Shown here piece by piece: positions 1-8,935 of a DNA stretch of 64,000 nt. Made by a program: the position numbers and the translations under genes. How positions within the stretch are numbered: position 1 is the stretch's first letter; every line of letters begins with the position of its first letter. The stretch is from NCBI RefSeq assembly GCF_018408855.1, contig NZ_AP024322.1, positions 558,001 through 622,000 of the forward strand, in the 5' to 3' direction. The DNA comes from Caballeronia sp. NK8 (lineage in GTDB: Bacteria > Pseudomonadota > Gammaproteobacteria > Burkholderiales > Burkholderiaceae). Under the pieces are notes generated by a model that searched no databases, was not told the DNA's origin, and worked only from the letters and a program-made list of their open reading frames with translations.

Positions 1-190
1 GAATCGCGGCGATGCGCGCGACGCCGAGCACGTCGCCTTTTTTCGCGCGGCCTTCGCGGATCAGGGCGAGCGTGCCTTCGAGCATCGCGATCGAGCCGCG
101 CGCCACGGCGACTCGCCGCGTTTCGTTCTTCGCGCCGACATCGACCATGTGCGCCTCGCCGGCGGCGTCGAAATGGGTGAGTCCGGACAT
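1..190 (-). CDS. moaC: Cyclic pyranopterin monophosphate synthase MoaC, N-terminal part (cut by window edge)
   Basis: Second step of molybdenum cofactor synthesis, converting the GTP-derived cyclic intermediate made by MoaA into cyclic pyranopterin monophosphate in the cytoplasm. Only about 63 residues are present. They start at the ATG ending at 190 and include [18 protein letters not shown] and the following TRRVAVARG stretch, both typical of the MoaC N-terminus. The rest lies before base 1. It is divergent from the M48 protease gene, with 177 bases between them. The family call is secure from the N-terminal signature; the missing C-terminus with its catalytic residues cannot be checked. 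Confidence 0.9.
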   Translation of the reverse strand, partial: MSGLTHFDAAGEAHMVDVGAKNETRRVAVARGSIAMLEGTLALIREGRAKKGDVLGVARIAAI

Positions 191-367
191 AGCGTCTCCT
201 TCGAATGGGCGCCTATCATACCAGCGTGAATTCGCGCGATTTTTCGCGAAACGTAGCGCGCCGGGGCAACGCACGGCCGGCACGCGACGTCCCACGCGCA
301 ACACTTGATACGATAAGCTCGTTCAAGTCTTCGAGCCGAACATCGTTCGCCGCGCCGGTTTTGCGCC

Positions 368-2383
368 ATGCATTCGACACGTCCGAGCCGTGTGCTCGTC
401 TTCCTGCTAAGCGTCACCCTCGCCATGCCGCCCGCGGCGCTGGCGCAATCGAGCTCGCCCTCCGCAAGCTCGACCGGCACGCTTGCCGCCTCGCAACTGC
501 GCTCGTCGCAGGAAAACGCAGGCGGCGAACTGCCCGCTAACGTCGCGGAAGGCGTGTTCGGTGTCTATGGCGGCGCCGAAAGCCGCTTCGCGAACCGCCC
601 CGGCACGATGTCCGGCCTGCGCGCGCCGCTCGCGTCGATGCAGCTTCCGGATCTCGGCGACGGCTCCGGCGGCTCGCTCACGCCGCAAGCCGAACGCAAA
701 ATCGGCGAGCGGATGATGCGCGAAGTGCGCGCCGATCCCGACTATCTCGACGACTGGCTGCTGCGCGACTACCTCGACTCGATTTCGTCGAAGCTTTCGG
801 CCGCAGCCGCCGTGCAGTATCTCGGCGGCTATCGGCCCGATTTCGACCTCTTCGCCGTGCGCGATCCGCAAATCAACGCGTTTTCGATGCCGGGCGGTTT
901 CATCGGCGTGAACACCGGGTTGATCGCGGCGACGCAGACGGAATCGGAACTGGCGTCGGTCATCGGCCACGAAATGGGTCACGTGCTCCAGCGACACATC
1001 GCGCGGATGCTCGGCACGCAGGAAAAAAGCAGCTACGCCGCGCTCGCCGGCATGCTCGCCGGTCTGCTCGCGGGCCTGCTCGCGCACAGCGGCGACCTCG
1101 GCATGGGCCTCGCGATGGGCGGCCAGGCGTTCGCCGTCGACAACCAACTGCGTTTCTCGCGTGCGGCCGAGCACGAGGCCGACCGCGTCGGTTTCCAGAT
1201 GCTCACGGCCGCCGGCTATGATCCCTACGCGATGGTCGCGTTCTTCGAACGCCTCGACCGCTCGACGATGGCCGATAACGGCGTGCCGCCCTACGTTCGC
1301 ACGCATCCGCTCACGACCGATCGCATCGCCGATATGGAAGGCCGCGCGCGGCGCGTGCCGTACCGGCAGCCGCGTCAGTCGGCGGAGTATGCGTTCGTGC
1401 GCGCCCGCGCGCGCGTTCTGCAGGTGAATTACGCGAGCGATTATCGCGAGGTCGCGAGCCGGCTCAGATCGGAAATCGAGGACCAGACGGCGCTCAATCC
1501 GGCGTCGAACTGGTACGGCATCGCGCTCGCGCAATCGCTGATGGGCGACTTCGCCGCGGCCAACGATGCGCTCGCGAAGGCACGCAAGCTGTTCGAGGGC
1601 GAAGAGGCGAGCGCGGCGGCGGCATCGGCGCAGGTTCAGCAGGAAGATCGCGTGCGCGCGTCGAAGGAGACCGTCGCAAGCGCGCCGCCCGTGACGCCAC
1701 GCAAGAGCGGCGAGCCATCGCTGCGCAACACCGACGCCTCGATGACCGTCACGCCGCTCAACAATGCACGCGCGCCGCTGAGCCTCGGCCACGCGCCGCA
1801 GCCCGAGGCGACACCCGCGAAGCCGTCTCGCGCCGGCAGCGACATCGCGCTGCCGCCGGTTCACGTCGAGGGCCGAACGGCGTCGGCATCGGCGCCGGCG
1901 CCGAAACCGCAGCCCGTGCCGCCGGCGCTGCGCAGCACGCCGAGTCTCGACGTGCTCGCCGCCGACATCGCGCGCCGCGCGGGCCGCAACGACGACGCGA
2001 TTCGCCTCGCGGACATCGCGCAGAAGCGCTGGCCGGAATCGCACGCGGCCATCGACGTGCATTTGCAGGCGCTGCTCTCCGCGCGCCGTTTCGCGGAAGC
2101 GCAGACGCTCGCACGCCACGAAACGCGCGCCGAGCCCACGCGCGCCGATTGGTGGCTCTATCTCGCGCAGGCGAGCGCGGGTCTCAACGATCCGCTGCAA
2201 CAGCATCAGGCGATGGCCGAGAAGTTCGCGCTGGACGGCGCGTGGCCATCGGCGATCCGGCAACTGAAGGAAGCGCGCGACGTGAAGAGCGCGAGCTTTT
2301 ACGAACTCTCGACGATCGCCGCGCGCCTGCGCGATTTCGAGACGCGCTACAAGGAAGAGCGCGAGCTGGAGAGGAACGGCTGA
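368..2383 (+). CDS. Secreted M48-family metalloprotease with TPR-like C-terminus (BepA-like)
   Basis: Predicted periplasmic zinc endopeptidase of the BepA/YfgC type, a family that degrades or helps assemble outer-membrane beta-barrel proteins. Residues 1-26 form a signal peptide ending near ALAQ. The zinc motif HEMGH is at residues 201-205 (H201, E202, H205), and the third ligand lies in the EHEAD motif about 65 residues later. Helical, TPR-like sequence follows. At 671 residues it is much longer than the roughly 490 residues of BepA. The extra length is an Ala/Pro/Ser-rich linker around residues 410-520 between the protease and the last repeats. It ends one base from the convergent gene that stops at 2385. 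No clear ribosome site was seen before the ATG. Confidence 0.88.
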   Translation: MHSTRPSRVLVFLLSVTLAMPPAALAQSSSPSASSTGTLAASQLRSSQENAGGELPANVAEGVFGVYGGAESRFANRPGTMSGLRAPLASMQLPDLGDGSGGSLTPQAERKIGERMMREVRADPDYLDDWLLRDYLDSISSKLSAAAAVQYLGGYRPDFDLFAVRDPQINAFSMPGGFIGVNTGLIAATQTESELASVIGHEMGHVLQRHIARMLGTQEKSSYAALAGMLAGLLAGLLAHSGDLGMGLAMGGQAFAVDNQLRFSRAAEHEADRVGFQMLTAAGYDPYAMVAFFERLDRSTMADNGVPPYVRTHPLTTDRIADMEGRARRVPYRQPRQSAEYAFVRARARVLQVNYASDYREVASRLRSEIEDQTALNPASNWYGIALAQSLMGDFAAANDALAKARKLFEGEEASAAAASAQVQQEDRVRASKETVASAPPVTPRKSGEPSLRNTDASMTVTPLNNARAPLSLGHAPQPEATPAKPSRAGSDIALPPVHVEGRTASASAPAPKPQPVPPALRSTPSLDVLAADIARRAGRNDDAIRLADIAQKRWPESHAAIDVHLQALLSARRFAEAQTLARHETRAEPTRADWWLYLAQASAGLNDPLQQHQAMAEKFALDGAWPSAIRQLKEARDVKSASFYELSTIAARLRDFETRYKEERELERNG

Positions 2384-2384
2384 G

Positions 2385-2963
2385 TCAGCCGTGCGACGCG
2401 GCGCGCGCGGCAGGACTCGCGACGAAGCCGAAGCGCGTGGCGACATCGGCGCGGCGGATCGGCTGCACGGGCAGATCGACGCCTTCGCGCCAATGGAACA
2501 CGCCGCTCTTGCCGGCGTCGTCGAGCGACGCGTGATCCGCGAACAGTTCGAGATCGTGGTCGTGCAGGGCAGCCACGCGCGTAGTCGATGCATCGGCGAA
2601 CAGGATGCCGCCTTCGTCGTCGATCCATGCCTGCGCCGGCTCGAACGCCGCGCCGGCCTGATCGGTCAGTCGCAACGCGCCGTCGAGCTCATGCAGGCGC
2701 ACGATCCACGGCGTGTAGCCCAGCTCCACGTACACGCGCTGCGGACCGTTCTGAAAGAACCACTGGCCGTCGGCGTCGCTTTCGTAATTGCGGTTGATGA
2801 AGCCGAGCAGCGCTTCATGCCGGATCGGCGTGCCCAGTTCGCCGGCGGCCTGCGCCGCGTCGTCGCGCATGCGCCACTGGCCGCGCCGGTCGAGCAGCAG
2901 CCAGCCCGTGCAATGCGGAACGTTGGGCCATTTGGCGAGCGCCTGCTTGACGATTTCATCCAT
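2385..2963 (-). CDS. Conserved protein of unknown function (DUF2946-like naming uncertain)
   Basis: A 192-residue cytoplasmic protein with no signal peptide or membrane segment. It begins MDEIVKQALAKWPNVPHCTG, has a central aromatic stretch (GQWFFQNGPQRVYVELGY), and resembles a conserved betaproteobacterial family with no assigned function. I recognise the sequence type but am not certain of its DUF number. It is encoded six bases downstream of the YheT-like hydrolase on the same strand, so the two are probably co-transcribed. It converges with the M48 protease. No catalytic motif can be named. Confidence 0.75.
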   Translation of the reverse strand: MDEIVKQALAKWPNVPHCTGWLLLDRRGQWRMRDDAAQAAGELGTPIRHEALLGFINRNYESDADGQWFFQNGPQRVYVELGYTPWIVRLHELDGALRLTDQAGAAFEPAQAWIDDEGGILFADASTTRVAALHDHDLELFADHASLDDAGKSGVFHWREGVDLPVQPIRRADVATRFGFVASPAARAASHG

Positions 2964-2969
2964 GATCGT

Positions 2970-4052
2970 TCACGAAACGAAGTTCTCCAGATAACCGAAC
3001 ACGCGCAGCGACAGCCAGTCGATCCGGCCCGGGAACGGTCCCGTCATGAAGCCGACGTGGCCGCCGTGGTTCGGCTGATCGAGCGTCACGCGCGCGGACA
3101 CTTCGGCGAGCGAGGGCAGCGCGAACTCGGGCAGGAACGGGTCGTTGCGCGCGTTCAGCAAGAGCGCCGGCACTTCGATGTGCTTCAGATGCGCGCGCAC
3201 GGTCGCCGTCGACCAGTAGTGATTGGTGTCGCGAAAGCCGTGCAGGGGCGCGGTGACGACATTGTCGAATTCGTACAGCGTGCGCGCGGCGAGCACGGCG
3301 TCGCGGTCATACAGACCGGGATACTGGCCGAGTTTCGCGAACGCTTTCTTCTTGAGCGATTTCAGGAAGCTGCGCGTATAGACCAGCCCGAAGCCCTGCG
3401 AGATCGCGAGGCCGCCCGCGTGGACGTCGAGCGGCGCGGAAATGGCCACGGCCGCGCTGACGATCGATGCATCGCTGCCGCGCTCGCACAGCCAGTGCAA
3501 GAGCACATTGCCGCCGAGCGACACACCCGCCGCGACGATCGGCCCGCGATGCGCTTTCGCGAGCCGCCGCAGAATCCAGTCGATTTCGGCGCTGTCCGCG
3601 AGATGGTAGAAGCGCGGCAGCAGATTTAGCGGGCCGCTGCAACTGCGAAAATGCGGCACGACGCCGTGCCAGCCGCGCGCGCGGGCGGCGGCCATCATCG
3701 TGCGGGCGTAGTGAGAGTCGGAGTTGCCTTCGAGGCCGTGGAACAGCACGAAGAGCGGGGCGTTCGCGGCCGGTTGATGGTTGGGATCGGCGGGATCGTG
3801 TGCGAGAAAGTCGAGATCGATGAAATCGCCGTCCGGCGTGTTCCAGCGCTCGCGCCGGTAATTCACGACAGGCTTGCGGCCGAACAACGCCGGAACGATG
3901 GTCTGCGCGTGGCTCGTCGGCAGCCAGCGCGGCGCGTTGTAGAGCCATTCCGAACCCGGCACCGCGAGCTCGCGCACGGTTGCCTTCAGTGCCACGGCGG
4001 GCGCTTTGTCCACGAACGACGAATCGTGTTTCATCAACGGATCGCGCTTCAT
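2970..4052 (-). CDS. YheT-family alpha/beta hydrolase
   Basis: Putative cytoplasmic esterase or hydrolase of the YheT/ABHD1-3 family; the natural substrate of bacterial members is unknown. The 360-residue protein has LFVLFHGLEGNSDSHY (oxyanion region), the nucleophile elbow GVSLGGN, an acid residue in ARNDPFLP and a histidine in NHGGHVGF, so the catalytic triad is complete. The N-terminal SHAQTI motif is typical of the family. The ATG at 4052 is preceded by GGGAGG at a good distance, so it is preferred to the internal ATG six codons later. It is likely co-transcribed with the downstream unknown gene ending at 2385. Confidence 0.88.
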   Translation of the reverse strand: MKRDPLMKHDSSFVDKAPAVALKATVRELAVPGSEWLYNAPRWLPTSHAQTIVPALFGRKPVVNYRRERWNTPDGDFIDLDFLAHDPADPNHQPAANAPLFVLFHGLEGNSDSHYARTMMAAARARGWHGVVPHFRSCSGPLNLLPRFYHLADSAEIDWILRRLAKAHRGPIVAAGVSLGGNVLLHWLCERGSDASIVSAAVAISAPLDVHAGGLAISQGFGLVYTRSFLKSLKKKAFAKLGQYPGLYDRDAVLAARTLYEFDNVVTAPLHGFRDTNHYWSTATVRAHLKHIEVPALLLNARNDPFLPEFALPSLAEVSARVTLDQPNHGGHVGFMTGPFPGRIDWLSLRVFGYLENFVS

Positions 4053-4088
4053 GGCCCCTCCCCGACAGACGTCTTCTTCAGATCTGCT

Positions 4089-4535
4089 TCAGTGCAGCGG
4101 TCCCTGACCGTGACGCAGCTTGGCTGCGAACTGGCCTGCCGTTTCCATCGGCATCTCGCTCGCGTGAATATGCGCGATGCGCCACTCGCCGCGCTCATGG
4201 ACCATCACGTAGGTCGTGTAGATCATGCGCGGCGTGCTCGCCGGTTTGGCCGGCTGATGCGCCTCGGCGATCGCATACACGACCGTGCCCAGGCTGTCGT
4301 ACACGCGGATATCGAGCGGCTCGATGGTCACGGGCTGCGTTTCGAATTGCTTGCCGAGACCGGCGCGGATGCTGTCCAGCCCGTGCAGATGCGTGCCGTC
4401 CGCGCAGACGCAGGTGGCGAACTCCTCGTCGATCCACAGCGACATCACACTGTCGATGCTGCTGTCCGCGACTGCCTGATAGTAAGCGTTGAGAGTATCG
4501 GCGGCGGCTTCGAAGAGGCGGGCGAAACGTGGCAT
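4089..4535 (-). CDS. NTF2/SnoaL-like small protein
   Basis: A 148-residue protein of the nuclear transport factor 2-like fold (SnoaL-like or ketosteroid-isomerase-like). Seen: an N-terminal helix, YYQAVADSSIDSVMSLW, then the cone-shaped beta-sheet pattern with IRVYDSLGTVVYAIAE and the final YVMVHERGEWRIAHIHAS, the usual closing strands of the fold. The start is placed at MPRFARLFEAA because the upstream in-frame extension to 4622 is Arg/Pro-rich and not protein-like. Its reaction or ligand is unknown. It lies 36 bases upstream of the YheT-like gene on the same strand and may be part of that operon. Confidence 0.8.
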   Translation of the reverse strand: MPRFARLFEAAADTLNAYYQAVADSSIDSVMSLWIDEEFATCVCADGTHLHGLDSIRAGLGKQFETQPVTIEPLDIRVYDSLGTVVYAIAEAHQPAKPASTPRMIYTTYVMVHERGEWRIAHIHASEMPMETAGQFAAKLRHGQGPLH

Positions 4536-4726
4536 GGCTCGTGGGTCTCTGGCATTCGGTGCTCGGCGCCGCGCCAAGCCGCTTCCAGGCGGGGCGATGG
4601 TACGGCGCGCTGCATCGGTCATTGGTCAAAGCATGCCCCCGTTCGGAGACATTCGCGTGTCCGCACCCGCACACACGGCTCGAAACCGTCGATATGCTCA
4701 CGCGTTTTCGACGCGTGAGCGCAACA

Positions 4727-5800
4727 TCAGCGATGCGCGAGCAGCATCCCGCGCAAATCGCCGAAGACCTGTTCGGCCGAGAGTTCGCGAAGGCAGTTCA
4801 GATGACCGAGCGGACACTCGCGGGCAAAGCACGGACTGCATTCAAGATGCAGCCATTGTACCTTTGCGAGATCGGACAAGGGCGGCGTGTGGCGCGGATC
4901 GGTCGAGCCGTAGACCGCGACGAGCGGCCGGCGCGACGCCGCCGCGACGTGCATCAGGCCGGAATCGTTGGTGACCACCGCGCTCGCCCGCGAAATCAGC
5001 GCGCACGCCTCGCCGAGCGAGGTCTGGCCGCACAGGTTGCGCACCATCGGCGCGCGCTCCGCGATGGCCTGCGCGATCGGCGCATCCTTCTTCGAACCGA
5101 GCGCGATGATGCGCGCATACGGGAACGACTGCGCGATGAACTGCGCCAGCGACGCGAAATGCTCCGGCGGCCAGCGCTTGGCCGGGCCGTACTCCGCGCC
5201 CGGACAGAACACGACGAGCGGCGTGCGCGTATCCAGATTGAAGCGCGTCGAGACGCGCGCGGCTTCGTTCGGATCGGCTTCGAGGCGCGGCACCGGCAGC
5301 GTCTGCGCGTCGGGCTGCGCGGCGGCGTCGGGCTGGGCGAACTTGTCGACGAACGGCAGCTTCGCGCCCGGCGCGTAGGCGAGGGCGGCGTAGTGCGCGG
5401 TCATCGGCGGGCGCTCGGACTTCGGCGGATTCGCGTGCCGCACGTTGAGCAGCCCGTAACGGCTCTCGCCCTTGTAACCGATGCGCAGGTTGATGCCCGC
5501 CATCCACGGAATCAGCGCTGATTTGACGGAGTTGGGCAGCACGTAGGCGGCGTCGTAGCCGACATCGCGCAAGTCGCTCGCGAGCTGCCAGCGGCGCAGC
5601 AGTTGCAGCTTGCCGTGGGCGAGGTCCGTCGCGTAGACGTCGCGGATCTCGGGCATGCGCTCGAGCACGGGCGCGACCCAGCCCGGCGCGACCGCATCGA
5701 TCGCGATACGCGGATGGAGCTTGCGCAAGAGCGTGAAGAGCGGTTGCGCCATCAATGCGTCACCGATCCAGTTCGGTGCTATAACCAGCGCACGGCGCAT
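4727..5800 (-). CDS. waaF: Lipopolysaccharide heptosyltransferase II
   Basis: Transfers the second L-glycero-D-manno-heptose to the lipopolysaccharide inner core, on the cytoplasmic face of the inner membrane. The 357-residue length fits the glycosyltransferase family 9. Seen: the N-terminal ALVIAPNWIGDALMAQPL, the middle FCPGAEYGPAKRWP and the C-terminal TNDSGLMHVAAA, followed by VAVYGSTDPRHTPPL, all hallmarks of WaaF. It is the third gene of a reverse-strand set after ilvE and the CHCC zinc-finger gene, an order common in Burkholderia. An inverted repeat lies in the 121-base gap upstream. Confidence 0.95.
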   Translation of the reverse strand: MRRALVIAPNWIGDALMAQPLFTLLRKLHPRIAIDAVAPGWVAPVLERMPEIRDVYATDLAHGKLQLLRRWQLASDLRDVGYDAAYVLPNSVKSALIPWMAGINLRIGYKGESRYGLLNVRHANPPKSERPPMTAHYAALAYAPGAKLPFVDKFAQPDAAAQPDAQTLPVPRLEADPNEAARVSTRFNLDTRTPLVVFCPGAEYGPAKRWPPEHFASLAQFIAQSFPYARIIALGSKKDAPIAQAIAERAPMVRNLCGQTSLGEACALISRASAVVTNDSGLMHVAAASRRPLVAVYGSTDPRHTPPLSDLAKVQWLHLECSPCFARECPLGHLNCLRELSAEQVFGDLRGMLLAHR

Positions 5801-5827
5801 CTGTCGTATCCGATCTCAAAATGAACG

Positions 5828-5852
5828 CGGCCCGCCGCCTTGGGGCGGGCCG
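5828..5852. repeat. Inverted repeat between zinc-finger gene and waaF
   Basis: Perfect 9-base arms (CGGCCCGCC and GGCGGGCCG) with a 7-base loop. On the reverse strand it is followed by CGTTCATTTTGAG, so it could act as a weak terminator or attenuator between the two genes; the T run is short. Confidence 0.45.
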
Positions 5853-5921
5853 TCGATTGTGGTGGGTCTGCTGTGCGCCGTTTGCCACGGCGCGGACGGG
5901 CAGGGCGGTGACGCCCCGGGT

Positions 5922-6119
5922 TCAGTGACCGCCCTTTACCACTTCGCCGTCTTTCAGCTTGTAGCGCGTGCCGCAATACGGGCAGCGCGCTTCGCCGTGC
6001 GTGACGTCGATGAACACGCGCGGATGCGTGCTCCAGCGCTGCATCTTCGGGTTCGGGCAGAACGCGGGCAGATCCTTCGCGGACAATTCCACCAGCGGCA
6101 TTTCCTTCAGGTCGCTCAT
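5922..6119 (-). CDS. CHCC-type zinc-finger protein (NDUFS6-like)
   Basis: A 65-residue protein with a zf-CHCC domain, related to the C-terminus of the mitochondrial complex I subunit NDUFS6. Likely zinc ligands are C21, H32, C46 and C49, within FCPNPKMQRWSTHPRV and EARCPYCGTRYKL. The bacterial role is unknown; a link to complex I is only by homology. The start is the ATG at 6119. The gene lies 65 bases downstream of ilvE and upstream of waaF on the same strand. Confidence 0.9.
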   Translation of the reverse strand: MSDLKEMPLVELSAKDLPAFCPNPKMQRWSTHPRVFIDVTHGEARCPYCGTRYKLKDGEVVKGGH

Positions 6120-6184
6120 TGCTATCTCTTGTCTGATGTCCAGCGGGCGGCGAGCGTTCGGCTCGCCGCGTTGCAGGAGGTCGA

Positions 6185-7105
6185 TTAAACCTTCGCGAGC
6201 CAGCTCGCGTACTTCTCGTTCTTGCCGCCGACGGCGTCGAAGAACGCGCTTTGCAGCTTTTCCGTGATCGGGCCGCGCGCGCCGGAGCCGATCGTGCGGT
6301 TGTCGAGCTCGCGGATCGGCGTGACTTCGGCGGCGGTGCCGGTGAAGAACGCTTCGTCGCAGGTGTAGACCTCGTCGCGGGTGATGCGCTTTTCGATGAC
6401 CGGAATGCCGAAGTCGCGCGCCAGCGTGATGACCGTGTCGCGCGTGATGCCGTCGAGGCACGAGGCGAGATCCGGCGTGTAGATCTTGCCGTTGTTCACG
6501 AGGAAGAAGTTCTCGCCGGAGCCTTCGGACACGTAGCCGTCGACATCGAGCAGCAGGGCTTCGTCGTAACCGTCGGCGACGGCTTCCTGATTCGCGAGAA
6601 TCGAGTTCACGTACCAGCCGGACGCCTTCGCGCGGACCATCGACACATTCACGTGATGGCGCGTGAACGACGACGTCTTCACGCGGATACCCTTGGCGAG
6701 GCCGTCTTCGCCGAGATACGCGCCCCATGGCCACGCGGCGATGGCCACGTGGATCGTGTTGCCCTTGGCCGAGACGCCGAGCTTTTCCGAGCCGACCCAG
6801 ATGATCGGGCGGATGTAGCAGCTTTCGAGATTGTTCGCCTTGACGACTTCCAGTTGCGCGGCTTCGAGCGTGGCGGCGTCGAACGGGACGTCCATCTGGA
6901 AAATCTTCGCCGAATTGAGCAGGCGCTTGGTGTGTTCCTTCAGGCGGAAAATGGCCGTGCCCTGCGCGGTCTTGTACGCGCGCACGCCTTCGAATACGCC
7001 CATGCCGTAGTGCAACGTGTGCGTCAGAACGTGGATCTTGGCATCACGCCAGTCGATCAGCTTGCCATCCATCCAGATCTTGCCGTCGCGGTCGGCCATT
7101 GACAT
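6185..7105 (-). CDS. ilvE: Branched-chain-amino-acid aminotransferase
   Basis: Class IV PLP aminotransferase that interconverts Leu, Ile and Val with their 2-oxo acids using glutamate/2-oxoglutarate. The 306-residue length is normal. Seen: the N-terminal GKIWMDGKLIDWRDAKIHVL, the PLP lysine in VRAKASGWYVNS, the GYVSEGSGENFF motif and the C-terminal FFTGTAAEVTPI. The ATG at 7105 is preceded by AGGAGA. It is the first gene of the ilvE - zinc finger - waaF set and is divergent from azlC, a branched-chain amino-acid exporter component, which is a sensible functional neighbour. Confidence 0.95.
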   Translation of the reverse strand: MSMADRDGKIWMDGKLIDWRDAKIHVLTHTLHYGMGVFEGVRAYKTAQGTAIFRLKEHTKRLLNSAKIFQMDVPFDAATLEAAQLEVVKANNLESCYIRPIIWVGSEKLGVSAKGNTIHVAIAAWPWGAYLGEDGLAKGIRVKTSSFTRHHVNVSMVRAKASGWYVNSILANQEAVADGYDEALLLDVDGYVSEGSGENFFLVNNGKIYTPDLASCLDGITRDTVITLARDFGIPVIEKRITRDEVYTCDEAFFTGTAAEVTPIRELDNRTIGSGARGPITEKLQSAFFDAVGGKNEKYASWLAKV

Positions 7106-7412
7106 ACGGTTCTCCTAGCTGTCTCGTTCAAGTGGGTTTCGGCAGGCCGCCCGCGTTCTGAAGGGCGGCGGCGCCCGGCGCGCTTTCTTGGGCGGAATTC
7201 CTGGGGGAAGACGCGCGGCGAGGGCGCAAAGGCGGCGAAAGACCGTCATTTTAGCGTCTTTTCGCGACGAAACCGATCTTGGCGCGCCTTTCACGACGCT
7301 ATAATTTCCCTTTCGCCGTCCGCTGAAAAGAGCGGAGTGAAACGGCGAAGTCCACCGCTCCCGATTTTCCCGGTTTTTCCCGATCCATCGCGCAATCGAT
7401 CGAGGCCGCGCG
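7106..7412. other. Divergent intergenic region ilvE/azlC
   Basis: 307 bases without a gene. It holds the start regions of ilvE (reverse) and azlC (forward). A consensus TATAAT is at 7300-7305 on the forward strand. No strong hairpin or repeat was seen. Confidence 0.6.
7278..7305 (+). promoter_or_regulatory. Candidate azlCD promoter
   Basis: A consensus -10 TATAAT at 7300-7305 with a weak -35 (CTTGGC at 7278-7283) 16 bases upstream. It would give a leader of about 100 bases before azlC. Confidence 0.45.
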
Positions 7413-8219
7413 ATGGCGTCACGGGTTGTCCCGTTCGCCTCGCATTCGCTCATGCTCGACCGGCTGTCCGACACGAATCGCCGCGCATTTCTCGAGGGCG
7501 TGCGCACCTTCTCTCCCGCCGTCCTGGCGACGTTCTCCTGGGGCCTCGTCACCGGCATCGCGATGACGAAGTCCGTGCTGACCGTGCCGCAGGCGCTCGG
7601 CATGTCGTTCGCGGTGTACGCGGGCTCGTCGCAGCTCGCGGTGCTGCCGCTCTTCGCCGCGAAGCTGCCGCTCTGGACCGTGCTGCTGACCGCCGCGATG
7701 GTCAACCTGCGCTTCGTGATCTTCAGCGCGGGGCTCGCGCCGCACTTTTCCTATTTGTCCCTGAGGCGGCGTCTGCTGCTCGGCTATTTCAACGGCGACA
7801 TCATCTATCTGATGTTCTCGAAACGAAATTTCCCGGTCGGCTGGCAGCCCGGCAAGGAGGCCTTTTTCTGGGGGCTGGCGGTGTCGAGCTGGAGTTCGTG
7901 GCAGCTTTCGTCGGTGCTCGGGATTCTGCTCGCGAGCCTGATTCCAGATAACTGGGGGCTCGAACTCGCCGGCACGCTCGCGCTGATTCCGCTCATCGTC
8001 TCCGCGATCGCGACGCGCTCGACGCTCGCGGCGGTCGCCGTCGCGAGCGTCGTTGCGCTGCTCGCGTTCGATCTGCCGTATCGCTTCGGCTTGCCGCTGG
8101 CGGTGTTCGCGGCGCTGTTCGCGGGTACGCTCGCCGATATGATCGCCGAGCGCGTCGCGCCGAAGCCTGCCGCCCAAGCCAAAGGCGACAAGCCCGCCGC
8201 CACGAGGCCCCTGCGATGA
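7413..8219 (+). CDS. azlC: AzlC-family branched-chain amino acid exporter, large subunit
   Basis: Inner-membrane protein that with AzlD exports branched-chain amino acids (the YgaZ/YgaH type). The 268 residues contain several hydrophobic segments. Family motifs include FSWGLVTGIAMTKSVL, AVYAGSSQLAVLPL and MVNLRFVIFSAGLAPH. The start may instead be the ATG at 7452 (MLDRLSD), since most homologues have a short N-terminus; no clear ribosome site separates the two. The C-terminus is a Lys/Ala-rich cytoplasmic tail. The stop overlaps the azlD start by four bases (ATGA), which indicates translational coupling. Confidence 0.9.
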   Translation: MASRVVPFASHSLMLDRLSDTNRRAFLEGVRTFSPAVLATFSWGLVTGIAMTKSVLTVPQALGMSFAVYAGSSQLAVLPLFAAKLPLWTVLLTAAMVNLRFVIFSAGLAPHFSYLSLRRRLLLGYFNGDIIYLMFSKRNFPVGWQPGKEAFFWGLAVSSWSSWQLSSVLGILLASLIPDNWGLELAGTLALIPLIVSAIATRSTLAAVAVASVVALLAFDLPYRFGLPLAVFAALFAGTLADMIAERVAPKPAAQAKGDKPAATRPLR

Positions 8220-8539
8220 GCACGCTGCAGATCTGGCTCGCGATCCTAGGCATGGGCGTCGTCACGGCGGTGACGCGCGCGCTCTTTCTGGCGGGCGGCG
8301 AGCGCACGGTGCTGCCGCCGCGCGTGCAGCGCGTGCTGCGCTATGCGCCGGCCGCGGCGCTCGCGGGCGTCGTGGTGCCGGATCTGCTCGTGACGCCCGC
8401 GGGCATTTCGATTGCGCTGTCGAATCACGCGCTGTGGGCGTCGGCGGCCGGGCTCGCCTATTACTTGTGGCGGCGCGGCATGATGGGCACGATCGTCATC
8501 GGCATGCTGGTGTTTACCGTGCTGCGGCTTGCCGCATGA
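8216..8539 (+). CDS. azlD: AzlD-family branched-chain amino acid exporter, small subunit
   Basis: A 107-residue membrane protein with about four hydrophobic segments, partner of AzlC in branched-chain amino-acid efflux. Seen: the N-terminal LAILGMGVVTAVTRALFL, the conserved ALAGVVVPDLL stretch, and a final TIVIGMLVFTVLRL. It starts at the ATG that overlaps the azlC stop. A short inverted repeat lies about 50 bases after its stop and may end the transcript. Confidence 0.9.
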   Translation: MSTLQIWLAILGMGVVTAVTRALFLAGGERTVLPPRVQRVLRYAPAAALAGVVVPDLLVTPAGISIALSNHALWASAAGLAYYLWRRGMMGTIVIGMLVFTVLRLAA

Positions 8540-8935
8540 GCGCGGGATCGGACGAACCGCGCGCCGAACCAAATACGCGTCATCAACGATTGCCCGCTAA
8601 AAGCGGGCGGGGTGATCGGTTAAAATGACGGTCTTTCCCCGAGTGAGCGAGGTCGAAAGTGTCTCCGGCAGTCACCGCGCTACAGTTGCCCAATCGTCCG
8701 CTCCCGGCCGCATCGACGCGCCCGAGCGCGCTTGGCGCGCATCTCCGGATTCATCTGTCCGATCCCTTTCTCCCGCTTCCCGCACGCGCGTTCGGCTTCA
8801 CCGCGCGGCCATCACCCCCAGCCTGATCCGCGCGCGAGCCGTCCTGCCCGGCGGCCCGCGCGCGGCGACTCCACGAACCGGCCGGCCCCGACGGCCATCC
8901 CCGCCCGAACCGCTTCATTCTCTACGTTGACTCCC
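8540..8935. other. Intergenic region azlD/pgk
   Basis: 396 bases without a credible gene. GCCCGC and GCGGGC arms at about 8592-8608 form a hairpin without a T run. A TAAAAT at 8621-8626 could be a -10 element for pgk, but no matching -35 was found. An open frame runs into pgk from 8732, but its Pro/Arg-rich translation is not protein-like. Confidence 0.5.

Noticed and set aside
8732..8935. N-terminal extension of phosphoglycerate kinase
   Set aside because: The 68 extra codons are Pro/Arg/His-rich with no family support, and [10 protein letters not shown] is the conserved start.
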